In this document: one piece after another, positions 8,593 to 18,184 of the stretch | Layout of the letters: each line of letters begins with the position of its first letter | How positions within the stretch are numbered: position 1 is the stretch's first letter | Origin: Candidatus Binatia bacterium | GTDB taxonomy: Bacteria; Desulfobacterota; Binatia; HRBIN30 | Length of the DNA: 64,000 nt | Direction of reading: 5' to 3' | Assembly (NCBI GenBank): GCA_937925685.1 | Contig: CALAMI010000012.1 | Location: 1 to 64,000 of the forward strand | Notes under the pieces: model-generated | Database searches by the model: none | What the model was told of the DNA's origin: nothing | Seen by the model: only the letters and a program-made list of their open reading frames with translations | Made by a program: the position numbers and the translations under genes

Positions 8593-10487
8593 CGCGAAAA
8601 TACACCGCGAAAGATATTACCGTCCTCGAAGGTCTTGAGCCCGTTCGCAAAAGGCCAGGAATGTACATTGGAGGAGTAGACCGCGCCGGACTTCATCATT
8701 TGCTGTGGGAGATCTTGGATAACGCGGTCGACGAAGCCATCAACGGCCACTGCGACGAAATTACGGTGACCTTGCACGAGGACGGCAGTACCGTAACGGT
8801 GACCGACAATGGGCGCGGGATTCCTGTAGACGAACACCCGAAGTACCGCCGCCCAGCGCTCGAATTGATCCTTACCACACTGCACGCGGGAGGTAAGTTC
8901 GAGAACCAAAACTACTATCATTCTGGAGGACTGCACGGAGTCGGTGCCTCTGTGGTGACAGCCTTGTCTTCCCGTCTCATTGCGCGAGTCAAACGCGATG
9001 GCTTCCTCTGGGAGCAGGAGTTCTCGCGTGGAACACCGAAAACCAAACTACAACGAAAAGGACCGGCACGTGGTACCGGTACCTCGATCACCTTCACCCC
9101 AGATCCCGAGATCTTTCCTCAACCCCAATTCGATTCCACGTGGATTCGCGGACGGCTTGAGGCTCGGTCTTTCTTGCACCGTGGGCTCAAGCTCGTGTTC
9201 GAAGACCGCACCGCGGGTTTGCGCGAAGTCTTCACACACGAGCGCGGCATCGCCGAGTACGTAGAGAAGTTGCTGCAGCAGTGCGGAGCGCAACCCGTGA
9301 GCGAGCCCATCTACCTCGAACGGCGTGACGGACTCATCATCGAGTGTGCTCTCGGCTGGACCACCGCCACCACCGAGCGTGTGCAATCCTACGTGAATGG
9401 GGTACCCACCCCAGCGGGGGGAACACACGAAACCGGCTTCAAGGCTGGGCTGAGCAAAGCAGTGCGAAACTACCTGCTTGTACAGAACCTCATTCCCAAA
9501 GGGATTACGGTTGCCGGGGAAGACACGCGTGAAGGCTTGGTCGCCGTCCTCAGCGTGTACTTGCAGCAGCCGCAGTTTCAGGGGCAAACCAAAGACCGGC
9601 TCAACAACCCCGAAGTGACGGCGCCGGTGGACAATTTCGTCCGCACCTCGCTCGAAAACTACCTGCTGCAAAATCCCTCACAAGCGCGCGCCATTGCTCA
9701 GCGGGTCATCTTGGCCGCACGCGCACGGCTTGCCTCCCGAGCCGCAGTAGAAAGCGTTCAGCGGAAAAGCTCAGTCTCGCACCGCTTGAATCTTCCGGGA
9801 AAGCTCGCTGATTGCAGTTCGACCGACCCCCGCGTGAGCGAACTCTTCATCGTCGAGGGCGACTCTGCTGGCGGTTCCGCCAAACAAGCACGTGACCGAG
9901 AGTTCCAAGCGGTCCTCCCGCTCAGAGGTAAGGTGCTGAACGCAGAACAAGCTTCGGCGACAAAACTTTTCGCCAACAAGGAGCTGAACGACATTATTTC
10001 GGCACTAGGCTGCGGTGTGGGCAAGGACTTCGACCCCAATAAGCTGCGCTACCACAAAGTCTGCTTGCTGATGGACGCCGATTCCGATGGCCATCATATT
10101 TGCACTCTCTTGCTGACCTTCCTGTACCGGCAGTTGCCCGAGCTCATCCGCCGAGGGCACGCTTACATCGCTCAACCGCCGCTTTACAGAATCGAGCTCG
10201 GTAAGGAGACGCATTGGGCTTACAACGACGAGGAAAAGGAGCGCATCCTCGCCAAAGCCAATGGCCGTGCGGTCGCGGTCCAACGCTTCAAAGGACTTGG
10301 CGAGATGAACCCAACCACCTTGAAGGAAACTACGCTCGATCCTCGCAAGCGCGTGCTCCTCCGGGTAGAAGTCGTGGACGAAGAACAAACGGATCGAACC
10401 ATCCAAACGCTCCTTGGCCGTGACGTCGAGCCCCGGTTTCGCTTCATCATGGAACGAGCACGCCAGGTGGCAGACCTTGACGTCTGA
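8589..10487 (+). CDS. parE: DNA topoisomerase IV subunit B
   Basis: The 632-residue ATPase subunit partners ParC. The GHKL ATP-binding site is seen in [10 protein letters not shown] (Mg-binding Asn), DNGRGIPV and the GLHGVGAS loop. The TOPRIM domain shows [15 protein letters not shown] and the acidic MDADSDGHH motif that binds magnesium for cleavage. It ends with the usual family tail (VADLDV). The ATGA overlap with parC indicates translational coupling and equimolar production. The A-then-B order is the reverse of many parE-parC operons. A gyrB assignment cannot be excluded from this protein alone, but the partner lacks a GyrA box. Confidence 0.88.
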   Translation: MTRKYTAKDITVLEGLEPVRKRPGMYIGGVDRAGLHHLLWEILDNAVDEAINGHCDEITVTLHEDGSTVTVTDNGRGIPVDEHPKYRRPALELILTTLHAGGKFENQNYYHSGGLHGVGASVVTALSSRLIARVKRDGFLWEQEFSRGTPKTKLQRKGPARGTGTSITFTPDPEIFPQPQFDSTWIRGRLEARSFLHRGLKLVFEDRTAGLREVFTHERGIAEYVEKLLQQCGAQPVSEPIYLERRDGLIIECALGWTTATTERVQSYVNGVPTPAGGTHETGFKAGLSKAVRNYLLVQNLIPKGITVAGEDTREGLVAVLSVYLQQPQFQGQTKDRLNNPEVTAPVDNFVRTSLENYLLQNPSQARAIAQRVILAARARLASRAAVESVQRKSSVSHRLNLPGKLADCSSTDPRVSELFIVEGDSAGGSAKQARDREFQAVLPLRGKVLNAEQASATKLFANKELNDIISALGCGVGKDFDPNKLRYHKVCLLMDADSDGHHICTLLLTFLYRQLPELIRRGHAYIAQPPLYRIELGKETHWAYNDEEKERILAKANGRAVAVQRFKGLGEMNPTTLKETTLDPRKRVLLRVEVVDEEQTDRTIQTLLGRDVEPRFRFIMERARQVADLDV

Positions 10488-11037
10488 TTAGCCACTTTCC
10501 ATCTTTTCGCGTTTTCCTTAAGGCCCTACCCCACTCAGCGCTCACCGATCGTCGTTCCCGAGCCTTAGCTCGTCGCCGTCGAGCCTTCCTGCACGATCGC
10601 AGAAGCCAAAACTACAACTGCGAAAACAGCCCATCTCGCTCTTACTTCGATTACGGCCAGTGAATCACCGCCCAACACGGTCTTTCCCTCCTCCCACTGC
10701 AAGGCCCTTGAAGCTACGCCGGACGTCGCCCGTTGGCTTGTCGTGCCAGCCCCACCGGCCGTCCACGGAGTGATCCTGGGCTGAACCTCGCTACCTCCTC
10801 CCGCCACTGACGCCCAATTGGTGGTTGCGTTGTCCCAGGAGGAACACAGCGCCGTCGGATGCAGTGATGACTACCTCTCACCTCGCCCGATCCCTTGCAA
10901 TCCCCAGGAGATTGCAAGCAAGAACGCCGCAAAGCAGTACGTTTTCGCGGAACAGCTTCCCGACAACAGGCACGGCACCCTGACCAAACCCCAAGCAGCT
11001 CGCGGTCGCTGCTCGCGGTGCCGGCAACGAGCGCGCC
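10488..11037. other. Convergent intergenic region after parE
   Basis: About 550 bases lie between two converging genes. Short open frames occur on both strands, but none has a ribosome binding site, motif or plausible composition. The only structure I can support is a nine-base perfect stem described separately. Confidence 0.5.
10894..10918. repeat. Nine-base perfect inverted repeat
   Basis: CTTGCAATC and GATTGCAAG are perfectly complementary across a seven-base loop (CCCAGGA). There is no T-run on either side. It lies in the parE/amidohydrolase convergent gap and could be a terminator core, an RNA-processing hairpin or a protein-binding site. Confidence 0.4.
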
Positions 11038-12357
11038 TCAAGCGCTCACCGTATCATCGGGAACCGATGCGTAAACGGTCGCAAGCTGTTGCAGAATGTC
11101 TTGGGTAGTTACTGGGCGCTTTTCCGTTGTCGGCGGCTTGCCGCCTTTGGAACGCACCGTCAGATCGACATCCTTGGCTTCCGCCCGTAAAGCACCAACC
11201 GTACATTGTTCACGCGCTCGATACGCAAAGGGGTCGAATCCGAAAAACCGGATGGCGTTTTCATGAGTGATCTTGTCGACGTCCTCCCGGGGCACATCGC
11301 CGAAGCACTCCCAGAGTCTTTCCGGAGACTTTGGCCAGGTGCTGTCGGAGTGGGGATAATCGCACTCCCACGTGATCGTGTGGACCCCAATAATGTCGCG
11401 ATTTCGAATGCCGACCGGGTCATGGATAAAGCAAGAGATGCAGTGCTCGCGCCACACGTCGCTGGGTTTACGTCCGCCGAAATCTTGATGCGTCCAAGCG
11501 TGGTGCCGTTCATGTACGTAGTCGGCCCGCTCCAAGAAGTACGGCATCCACCCGATGCCACTTTCTGACAGGGCGAAACGAATTTCCGGGAAATCGCGCA
11601 ACACCGGCGACCACAGCAAGTTCACCGCGCAATCTACCGAGGCAATTGGCTGTAACGTGATCATCGTATCTACAGGGGCATCCATTGCCGCGAACTTCAT
11701 CCCCGATCCGGAGCCAATGTGGATGCAGATGACTGTGCCCTCGTCTACACAAGCTTTCCAGAAGGGCCTCCAATAGTCATTGTGGATACTCGGCCAACCA
11801 TGGGCCTCGGGGCTCTCCGTAAAACTCACGGCGCGACAACCTTTGCGCGCCAGCCGACGAACTTCTTCTGCCATCAGTTGCGGGTCCCAACACGGGAGCA
11901 GTCCCAACGGAATGAACCTCCCCGGATGCGAGCCACACCACTCGTCAATGTGCCAATCATTGTAAGCTTTCAGCATGATCAGGGCGGTTTCGCGGTCGGC
12001 GTGTTTGGAAAACTTCTCCCCGAAAAGGCCGGGAAAGGAAGGAAAGCACAGCGAGGCAAGAACGCCATTTGCGTTCATGTCGCGGATCCGTTCGTGTACG
12101 TTGTATGTCCCGGGCCGCAGTTGATCGAACGAGGTAGGCTCCATGCCGTATTCTTCGGGTGGGCGTCCAACGACCGCGTTCAGAGCAACATTTGGGTACT
12201 GCTCCCCGCCGAACACCCAAACGTCGCTACCATCCTTCTTCCGGACCAGCCGGGGAGCCTTTGGCTTCCACTGAGCAGGCAGGTGCTGATCGAACAAATT
12301 CGGAGGCTCAACAACGTGATCGTCCACGCTAATCAGAATCATGTCCTCCATCTTCAT
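11038..12357 (-). CDS. Amidohydrolase family protein (PF04909)
   Basis: The 439-residue enzyme belongs to the amidohydrolase-2 (ACMSD-like) TIM-barrel family. The metal-binding DDHVVEP motif is at the N-terminus, a second histidine is in ICIHIGSG, and the late metal aspartate is in WECDYPHSDSTWP. Relatives hydrolyse or decarboxylate aromatic and cyclic acids; the substrate here is unknown. Family members are often found near acyl-CoA and aromatic degradation genes, consistent with the thiolase and DUF35 genes upstream on the same strand. GAGGAGG lies eight bases before the ATG. A 12-base palindrome sits about 30 bases upstream of the start, suggesting repressor control separate from the thiolase genes. 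Confidence 0.82.
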   Translation of the reverse strand: MKMEDMILISVDDHVVEPPNLFDQHLPAQWKPKAPRLVRKKDGSDVWVFGGEQYPNVALNAVVGRPPEEYGMEPTSFDQLRPGTYNVHERIRDMNANGVLASLCFPSFPGLFGEKFSKHADRETALIMLKAYNDWHIDEWCGSHPGRFIPLGLLPCWDPQLMAEEVRRLARKGCRAVSFTESPEAHGWPSIHNDYWRPFWKACVDEGTVICIHIGSGSGMKFAAMDAPVDTMITLQPIASVDCAVNLLWSPVLRDFPEIRFALSESGIGWMPYFLERADYVHERHHAWTHQDFGGRKPSDVWREHCISCFIHDPVGIRNRDIIGVHTITWECDYPHSDSTWPKSPERLWECFGDVPREDVDKITHENAIRFFGFDPFAYRAREQCTVGALRAEAKDVDLTVRSKGGKPPTTEKRPVTTQDILQQLATVYASVPDDTVSA

Positions 12358-12385
12358 GACAGAGCCCTCCTCGCCCTTAAGACGT

Positions 12386-12397
12386 TCAATCGATTGA
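12386..12397. promoter_or_regulatory. 12-bp palindrome upstream of the amidohydrolase
   Basis: TCAATCGATTGA is a perfect palindrome, followed directly by a further TTGA that makes an overlapping TCAATC...GATTGA repeat. It lies 29 bases before the amidohydrolase ATG, where a repressor would block transcription. The family of the regulator is not evident. Confidence 0.4.
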
Positions 12398-12477
12398 TTG
12401 AGTCATACCATGGCTCTTTTACCTAACTCAACCGGTCGGCATCGAGCTGTCGGCAGCGGGTCGTCTCCTGCTGCCCA

Positions 12478-13623
12478 TCACTCGCCCTGCAGGATGGTTA
12501 CCGAGGCATTTGCGCCGCGCCCCACGGTGTGCGCTAGCGCTACACGGCAGCGCTCGAGCCCTCCCCCGGGTGCTCTGCCCTGCAACTGCCAGCACAAGTA
12601 CACCACTTGCCCCAACGCTGAAGCTCCCAATGGTTCCCCCTTCGAAAGCAGACCTCCACTCAAGTTCACCGGAATTTTTCCCCCAGGCAAAAACCAGCCT
12701 TCCCGCAACGCCTGTGCGCACTCGCCCGCACCATACAAGCCCAGCTCGCGACACGCTAGTAGTTCTCGGGCGGCATCCGTATCCTGACACTCGACGAGGT
12801 CGAGCTCCGGCGGGCCAACTCCAGCAATTTCGTATGCCTCCCGCGCCGCCAGCTCCGACGGCGACGGGGGCACCTCTCTGGCAGTGCCGCACAGAGGCGT
12901 GTGCTCTCCCAACACGTTGCCGAACCGGTGGGAGCGAAGGGTGATCGCGGCAACGCGGACCTTACGCCGACCGAGTACCGCCTTGCGGGCCAAAATGACG
13001 CAAGCAGCGCCCTCATTGGGCGAACAAAGCATCCATAAACGCAGTGGTTCGCAGACTTCCGGCGAGGCCAGCACCTCCTCTTCGGTAACCCTACTCTGGA
13101 ACATCGCGTAGGGATTCAAGGCTCCGTTGGCGCGGTTTTTGACGACGATCTTAGCCAGGTCGCGGACGTCGAGTCCCTCCTCGCGCAACAATTGCTGGGC
13201 TCGCAGAGCAAAGTACGCCGGGGTCACTGCCAAACCAGCCTGCTCTTGCCAGAGGTCGAAAAAACTCGAGCGGATCATGCCCTTCGGCATCTTCTCCATA
13301 CCCAGTACAGCCACACAGTCGTAAGCCTGCGCCCGCAATGCCAACGTGCCCAGCAACAACGCGGCCGCGCCACTGGCACAACCAGCCTCTACATTCACGA
13401 CCGGCACACTTGTAGCTCCGAGGGCTCCCAGCACCTTGTGCCCAGCGGCAACACCCCCGTACACGCTGCCACAATAGATCGCCTGAATAGCGGACAGAGG
13501 CAACTCCGCGTCGTGGAGCGCTGCACGGAATGCGTGCACCCCCAAGTCGGTCAGAGTTTGAGCGGGAAAGCGCCCGAAGCGATGGATACCAACACCAGCA
13601 ATGTAAATAGGCGTGTCGATCAC
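12478..13623 (-). CDS. Thiolase-fold acyl-CoA enzyme (SCP-x/Ltp-like)
   Basis: The 381-residue protein has the thiolase fold of the SCP-x and lipid-transfer group. The nucleophilic cysteine is in VEAGCASGAAA. The region that normally reads GHPLGA, holding a catalytic histidine, here reads KGEPLGAS, so Glu replaces His. It starts at a GTG overlapping the stop of the DUF35 gene by four bases, so the two proteins are probably made as a complex. In steroid side-chain degradation, Ltp2-DUF35 complexes act as retro-aldolases instead of thiolases, and the altered site makes that alternative credible. Claisen-type thiolysis of a branched or cyclic 3-ketoacyl-CoA is the other option. Confidence 0.8.
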   Translation of the reverse strand: MIDTPIYIAGVGIHRFGRFPAQTLTDLGVHAFRAALHDAELPLSAIQAIYCGSVYGGVAAGHKVLGALGATSVPVVNVEAGCASGAAALLLGTLALRAQAYDCVAVLGMEKMPKGMIRSSFFDLWQEQAGLAVTPAYFALRAQQLLREEGLDVRDLAKIVVKNRANGALNPYAMFQSRVTEEEVLASPEVCEPLRLWMLCSPNEGAACVILARKAVLGRRKVRVAAITLRSHRFGNVLGEHTPLCGTAREVPPSPSELAAREAYEIAGVGPPELDLVECQDTDAARELLACRELGLYGAGECAQALREGWFLPGGKIPVNLSGGLLSKGEPLGASALGQVVYLCWQLQGRAPGGGLERCRVALAHTVGRGANASVTILQGE

Positions 13624-14117
13624 GACCCAACCACTCTCATTAAACTCGCTTCCGGTTGAACCTCCAGCACACGAAAGCAAGGAGCGAGCAAGAGGTTGCC
13701 CTCCTCGTCTTCACCAACTTCGCGCACCCCGCAACGTACCCGAGTGCCACAGGCCAGGACTTCGTGAGTCTCTACAGGGGCTACGATCAAAAGATCCGAT
13801 GTCAGCCGGATCACAGCCAGGCCGTACGGCGTCGGCCCTCGGTAGCCTGGGGGAGACTTTCGTACCAGCGTGCACAGCTCGACGACCCCGTCGGAGGGAA
13901 GACGACTTACTTGAGTGCGGTCGCTTCCGCAGTAGGGGCAAAGCTCGCTTGCTGGAAACGCCGTGCGGGCACACTTTGTACACTCGCTGCCAAGCAGCCA
14001 GACCGTACCATCTTCTGAACTCGCAGCAAACAACCCCTCGCGAACTGGCTTTGCGGGCATCGCCACCACCGATACAACGCTTTGCCCCACAGAAGCAATC
14101 GCACGACCGCTGGTCAT
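13620..14117 (-). CDS. Zn-ribbon OB-fold (DUF35) acyl-CoA partner protein
   Basis: The protein has a rubredoxin-like zinc ribbon (CTKC ... CPYC) followed by an OB-fold with the RGPTPYGLAVIRL strand typical of DUF35. Such proteins bind acyl-CoA and hold it against a thiolase-fold partner. The gene overlaps the following thiolase gene by four bases. The conserved part starts near residue 20, so an ATG at 14060 (MPAKPVREG) may be the true start; the longer form has GAGG close to its ATG. It is one of two DUF35 genes in the window. Confidence 0.82.
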   Translation of the reverse strand: MTSGRAIASVGQSVVSVVAMPAKPVREGLFAASSEDGTVWLLGSECTKCARTAFPASELCPYCGSDRTQVSRLPSDGVVELCTLVRKSPPGYRGPTPYGLAVIRLTSDLLIVAPVETHEVLACGTRVRCGVREVGEDEEGNLLLAPCFRVLEVQPEASLMRVVGS

Positions 14118-14302
14118 GGGCCTCGGGGCGCAGTCAGGACCTTCAAGCGCTCTTTGGCACCGCGTGGCTAAGCTTCCTGCAGCAACCCGATCTGCCCCGC
14201 TAGGTGTCGGAGCAAGCCCCCCTTCTGCCTCGTCCTCTTCGACCGTGAGGGCGCTGTTTCCTCAGGCCTCGCCACGCTATTTCTTGGGCGAAAACACCCG
14301 AT

Positions 14303-15985
14303 CTAGTGCGCAATTCGCGAAACCGTGCGCCAAACCAAAGGGCTAACTAACTCTTGCCACTGGGCCTCGCTATCTTCCTGAAAAACCGTGGGTAGGCGTA
14401 CCGTCAGCGTGCTCCCGTGGCCGGGTCGGCTCGAGTAGTCAATCTCGCCACCGAGGCGCACCGCCAAATCTTTCGCCAGCGCTAATCCAATCCCCAAGCC
14501 ACCACTGCCTCGAATCAAGGGCGAGTCGTGGAGCCTAAACGGCTCGAACAACCGATCACGCTCCTGCGGCGGAATGCCGGGACCATCATCGTGAACGCTA
14601 ATTTCCACACGTTCCGCTTGCGCCAACCTGGCCTCCAGTTGCACCAGACCCTCACCGGAAAATTTGACGGCATTACTCAGCAGACAGCGCAGCAGCCGTG
14701 CCAACTTTTCGCGGTCGGTCACCAGCTTGGGAAGCGCCTCGTCCACCCTGATCACCAGCTTCATTCTCTTCTCCACGAGTTGTGGCTTGATGGAAGCATG
14801 CAAGTCGTCGAAAAGCTCACGCAGATCAAAGCGACGCGGCCGCACTTGCGCCATTCCGGCACGCACCTCAGCGAGCAAGAGCAGATCAGCAATGATCTCA
14901 TTCAGGTGCTCGGCATTACGGCGTAAGCGAGCCAGCATCTCTGCACCTTCTCGCGACCGGCTGTAGCCAGCGTCGGACTGCAGGATTTCTGCATATCCGA
15001 GAATGGCGTGTAACGGTGTACGCAACTCATGGGACACGAGACCTAACAAGTCACGCCGCATCCTTCCCAGTTCGCCCTGCAGAACGTCCTGCCGCTGTTC
15101 GAGCTCCATCCCCAACGCGCGCGCGACGCGGCAAAACTCACGCTCGACTGGCTCTAACGTTTCGCCGTCATCTCTCCAGACGGCCAGCACGCCACCCTCT
15201 CCCTCCGGAGAGAACAACACCTCCGCGTCTACACTGGAAAGCTGCTCCCGTGCGACCCACTCGCACCGCAGCCCGGGAAAGGACCACTGTAATGCCTGAC
15301 GGGCAAGCTCGATCCAGGCGCGTGTAGTGCTACGAGCAACCTCTGGATTCAAAAGACCAAGTAAAGCGCGCAAGCGGGCTGCCTCCTGTTCGCTTTGGTC
15401 ACGCCGCCAACGCTCTAGCTTGGTTTCCTCCGTCACGTAAGCATAAAAAACAGCGACGATGAAAAAGAAGGGCAAACGCAGCCACTCCCCGCTGCCCAGT
15501 TGGCCTCCCGAGGTAAACCACAGCCAGTAGGCATAGAGGCCACTGACTACCGCTGCGGCCAGCGCAATTTGCCCCACCCCTTGGGTGGCTGCCGTCAAGA
15601 AGATGGTAAAAAAGTAGATAACAAGAAAGTCTTGGGAAAAGCAGCCCACGGTGAGGTACAATCCCGCCAAGATGATGAACGTGTCCGCAAGCAACAAGCC
15701 GGCTGAAAAGCTCGGTTCATGAAACCGAGCTGCGGGAACCCAACCGAGCACCAGGTTTGTCGCCAACAGGACGGCAATGTAGGAGAGCGCCCAGGGTGTC
15801 GCTGCCTGCGGCCCAAATAAGATGAGGTACGCGGTGGAGATGGACACCACCATGCGAAGCAAAAGAATCGTGCGCTTCTTCGTGAGCAGCACCCGAGGCT
15901 GCACCATTCCGGCTGTTGCCAGCGGACGGGCGCCCTTGATCACTTCGGTTGTCACGTCGCGCATGACCAGCAACCACGGTGCCAT
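14303..15985 (-). CDS. Membrane-bound sensor histidine kinase
   Basis: The protein has about six N-terminal transmembrane helices, a short coiled linker, a GAF-like segment, then a full HisKA/HATPase_c core. The phosphoacceptor His is in SHELRTPLHAIL (about residue 319), the G1 box is DDGPGIP and the G2 box GLGIGLA. The start is uncertain; I use the ATG of MAPWLLV, though a TTG eight codons earlier or the ATG at MRDVTTEV are possible. No response regulator lies next to it, so it is an orphan kinase by position. The multi-helix sensor region resembles membrane-signal sensors, but the ligand cannot be read from sequence. Confidence 0.85.
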   Translation of the reverse strand: MAPWLLVMRDVTTEVIKGARPLATAGMVQPRVLLTKKRTILLLRMVVSISTAYLILFGPQAATPWALSYIAVLLATNLVLGWVPAARFHEPSFSAGLLLADTFIILAGLYLTVGCFSQDFLVIYFFTIFLTAATQGVGQIALAAAVVSGLYAYWLWFTSGGQLGSGEWLRLPFFFIVAVFYAYVTEETKLERWRRDQSEQEAARLRALLGLLNPEVARSTTRAWIELARQALQWSFPGLRCEWVAREQLSSVDAEVLFSPEGEGGVLAVWRDDGETLEPVEREFCRVARALGMELEQRQDVLQGELGRMRRDLLGLVSHELRTPLHAILGYAEILQSDAGYSRSREGAEMLARLRRNAEHLNEIIADLLLLAEVRAGMAQVRPRRFDLRELFDDLHASIKPQLVEKRMKLVIRVDEALPKLVTDREKLARLLRCLLSNAVKFSGEGLVQLEARLAQAERVEISVHDDGPGIPPQERDRLFEPFRLHDSPLIRGSGGLGIGLALAKDLAVRLGGEIDYSSRPGHGSTLTVRLPTVFQEDSEAQWQELVSPLVWRTVSRIAH

Positions 15986-16162
15986 CCGTCCATGCTTTTT
16001 TTGAACCAAGGAGCGAGCAACCTTGTGCCGCTGAAGCCGTCAAGAGGGTGGCGTTTTCTCCTCCCGGCGTTACCCACCGAACACTCGCCAAAGTTACTCT
16101 GGGCCCCAGCACTTCTTCCTCGGGGCTTCTGGCAAAAAGCTGCGACAACCCCAGGCTAAAAA

Positions 16163-17626
16163 TCAACCTTCCGGGATGACCAAAACTTGCCCCGGACGCA
16201 AACGTGTACCCCGCCGCAATCGGTTTTCACGCTCCAGGTCGCTCACGCTCAGTCCGTACAGCCGCGCAATCATGGTCAGCGTTTGCCCGCGTCTCACGCG
16301 GTGCTTACGCTTGGCCCTGACAGCTGACTGCGCACCTTCCCCGCCAAAGCGCTTCTCGGCAAGGCGTTCCTTGATAGGACGACCTGCAACCAGCTTTTCT
16401 TGCGTTTTGCGGGCACGCCAAGCTGCGTACCGCTCCTCGAATAGGCGCCGTTTCGCAACCGGAAGATTAAGACGGAAACCCGCAGGAACAGGCACTTGCC
16501 CCTGGACAACTCGCGGCATGAGCGCTGGATTGAGTTCCGCTAATTCCGTCGTCGTCAGACCAGCCATCGTCGCCAAAGCAGCAAACGGGGCACTCTCGGG
16601 GAGATGCACGAGTTCGGTCTGCAAAGGGCGCAGCCTTTCCAAGCGGCCGAAATATCGCTCGGCTTCTCGATCGACTTCGAGGGCGGCCAGGAGCTCTGCG
16701 TAAAAATTCCGCGATGCAAAGCCGAAACCCGGCCCCTGGTATCGACGAATGATGGCAACGATGTCCCGTGAACCAACAGCCTTTACGGCTCTTTGCACAC
16801 CGGCTGGCCCGTGGTTGTATGCCGTCACCGCTAGTGGCCACGTTCCCAACTTTTCGTAATTTCGTTTGAGGAATTTGGCTGCGGCCTTGGTAGACTCGAT
16901 CGGGTCCCGACGCTCATCGATGGTGTCGTCGACCCGCAGAAACAACCGAGCCGTCGATGGCATAAATTGCCAAATACCCGCTGCACCAGCCTTCGAATAC
17001 GCACGAACATTGAAGCACGATTCTACGAGAGGCAGTCGTGTCAGTTCCACCGGCAATCCTTCCGCGCGAAAGATTGCCTCCATGGTCGGCAGGTATCGAC
17101 CAGAAATGCGCAAACCGTCGATAAACTTTTCCCGCAACCCTCGCTGCGCCCGGATTTGCTTCGGATCCGCCGCGCGCAGGAACTTATCGGGATCGCGGTC
17201 CTCCCGGAACAGTGCCACGATTCTTTGTTCTTCCCCGTTCCATGCCGCCGCTTGCCCGTTGTTTTGGTGCAAGCGCAAAAGAAGAGAGCGAATACGCTCC
17301 TTCTCTTGATTCACACGAATCTCGACATACGCCGGCAAAAGATCGGTCTCTAAGTCCTGGGCCTCGCCAGAGAAATCGAGAACCGAGTAAATCCGTTCCA
17401 ACCGCCACGCGTCATGAATAACCACCTGGTTACGACTGTAATGAGCGAAAATCTTCTTCCAAAACTCCACCTGCGGACGTAACTCCGAGGGGTAAGGAAG
17501 CGCTCCCAGTGCTTGGTGAGGCACCAGGAAAACAGTAAGGAGCACCACCAACCTCGCATCCCATCGTCTCTGTAGAAGACCCCGTGCCACCACGACCCAC
17601 AGCGCAGGAGCCCTGTTCTCCATCAT
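16163..17626 (-). CDS. mltD: Membrane-bound lytic murein transglycosylase D-like
   Basis: The 487-residue secreted protein starts with a signal peptide. It carries a central SLT (GH23) domain with the catalytic Glu in PLVESCFN, followed by SKAGAAGIWQFMPSTAR and the AYNHGPAGV motif. The C-terminus has one clear LysM domain (VRRGQTLTMIARLYG to LRPGQVLVIPE) and one degenerate LysM before it. It would cleave the MurNAc-GlcNAc bond of peptidoglycan to give 1,6-anhydro ends. GGAGGAGG lies just before the paired ATG codons. It is divergent from the second DUF35-thiolase operon. Confidence 0.9.
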   Translation of the reverse strand: MMENRAPALWVVVARGLLQRRWDARLVVLLTVFLVPHQALGALPYPSELRPQVEFWKKIFAHYSRNQVVIHDAWRLERIYSVLDFSGEAQDLETDLLPAYVEIRVNQEKERIRSLLLRLHQNNGQAAAWNGEEQRIVALFREDRDPDKFLRAADPKQIRAQRGLREKFIDGLRISGRYLPTMEAIFRAEGLPVELTRLPLVESCFNVRAYSKAGAAGIWQFMPSTARLFLRVDDTIDERRDPIESTKAAAKFLKRNYEKLGTWPLAVTAYNHGPAGVQRAVKAVGSRDIVAIIRRYQGPGFGFASRNFYAELLAALEVDREAERYFGRLERLRPLQTELVHLPESAPFAALATMAGLTTTELAELNPALMPRVVQGQVPVPAGFRLNLPVAKRRLFEERYAAWRARKTQEKLVAGRPIKERLAEKRFGGEGAQSAVRAKRKHRVRRGQTLTMIARLYGLSVSDLERENRLRRGTRLRPGQVLVIPEG

Positions 17627-17719
17627 GGCCTCCTCCGACTGCGCAGGCTAGCAAACAAAGAAAAACATCTTCAACGCATTTTCTTCCTTTCGTTCGGCAC
17701 GCAGGGCCGCCACCCAGCG

Positions 17720-17748
17720 TTGATTCTCGCCTGACCCCTTCCTATAAG
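17720..17748 (+). promoter_or_regulatory. Promoter of the second DUF35-thiolase operon
   Basis: TTGATT (17720-17725) and TATAAG (17743-17748) have a 17-base spacer, close to sigma-70 consensus. Transcription should start near 17755, within a few bases of the ATG at 17759, so the message would be essentially leaderless. Confidence 0.6.
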
Positions 17749-17758
17749 CTTGCACCGC

Positions 17759-18184
17759 ATGCAGACGAAAGTTTCAGAAAATCGCGGCCAAGCGCTCAAA
17801 CCAACTCCCGAAACGCGGCCGTTTTGGGAGGCTGCGAAAAGGCGAGAATTGCAAATCCAACAGTGTCACGAGTGCGGGGCGCATTATTTTTACCCGAGGC
17901 CAATGTGCCCGTACTGCCTCTCGCGAAACGTGGCTTGGGTCACATGCAGTGGCCGGGGTCGGCTGCACACCTTCGTCATCAATTACCGACCGCCCCGCCA
18001 CTACGCTTCCGATAGCCCATACGTGATTGGCATCGTCGAACTCGAAGAAGGGCCACGGTTGATGACCAATATCGTGGGCGTGGCCCCCGACCCCAAGGCG
18101 CTTCGCTGTGATATGCCCGTCGAGGTTGTTTTCGAGGACATCGACGAAAATTTCGCTTTGCCAAAGTTCCGGCCAATTCCATGA
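17759..18184 (+). CDS. Zn-ribbon OB-fold (DUF35) protein, second copy
   Basis: The 141-residue DUF35 protein starts with the helical PETRPFWEAAKRRELQ segment typical of the family. The zinc ribbon (CHEC ... CPYC) and an OB-fold with SPYVIGIVELEEG follow. It is closer to the family consensus than the copy on the minus strand. Its stop overlaps the thiolase start by four bases (ATGA), indicating a coupled two-protein complex that handles acyl-CoA. No ribosome binding site precedes the ATG and a strong promoter ends 10 bases upstream, so translation is probably leaderless. A TTG three codons earlier is a less likely start. Confidence 0.88.
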   Translation: MQTKVSENRGQALKPTPETRPFWEAAKRRELQIQQCHECGAHYFYPRPMCPYCLSRNVAWVTCSGRGRLHTFVINYRPPRHYASDSPYVIGIVELEEGPRLMTNIVGVAPDPKALRCDMPVEVVFEDIDENFALPKFRPIP

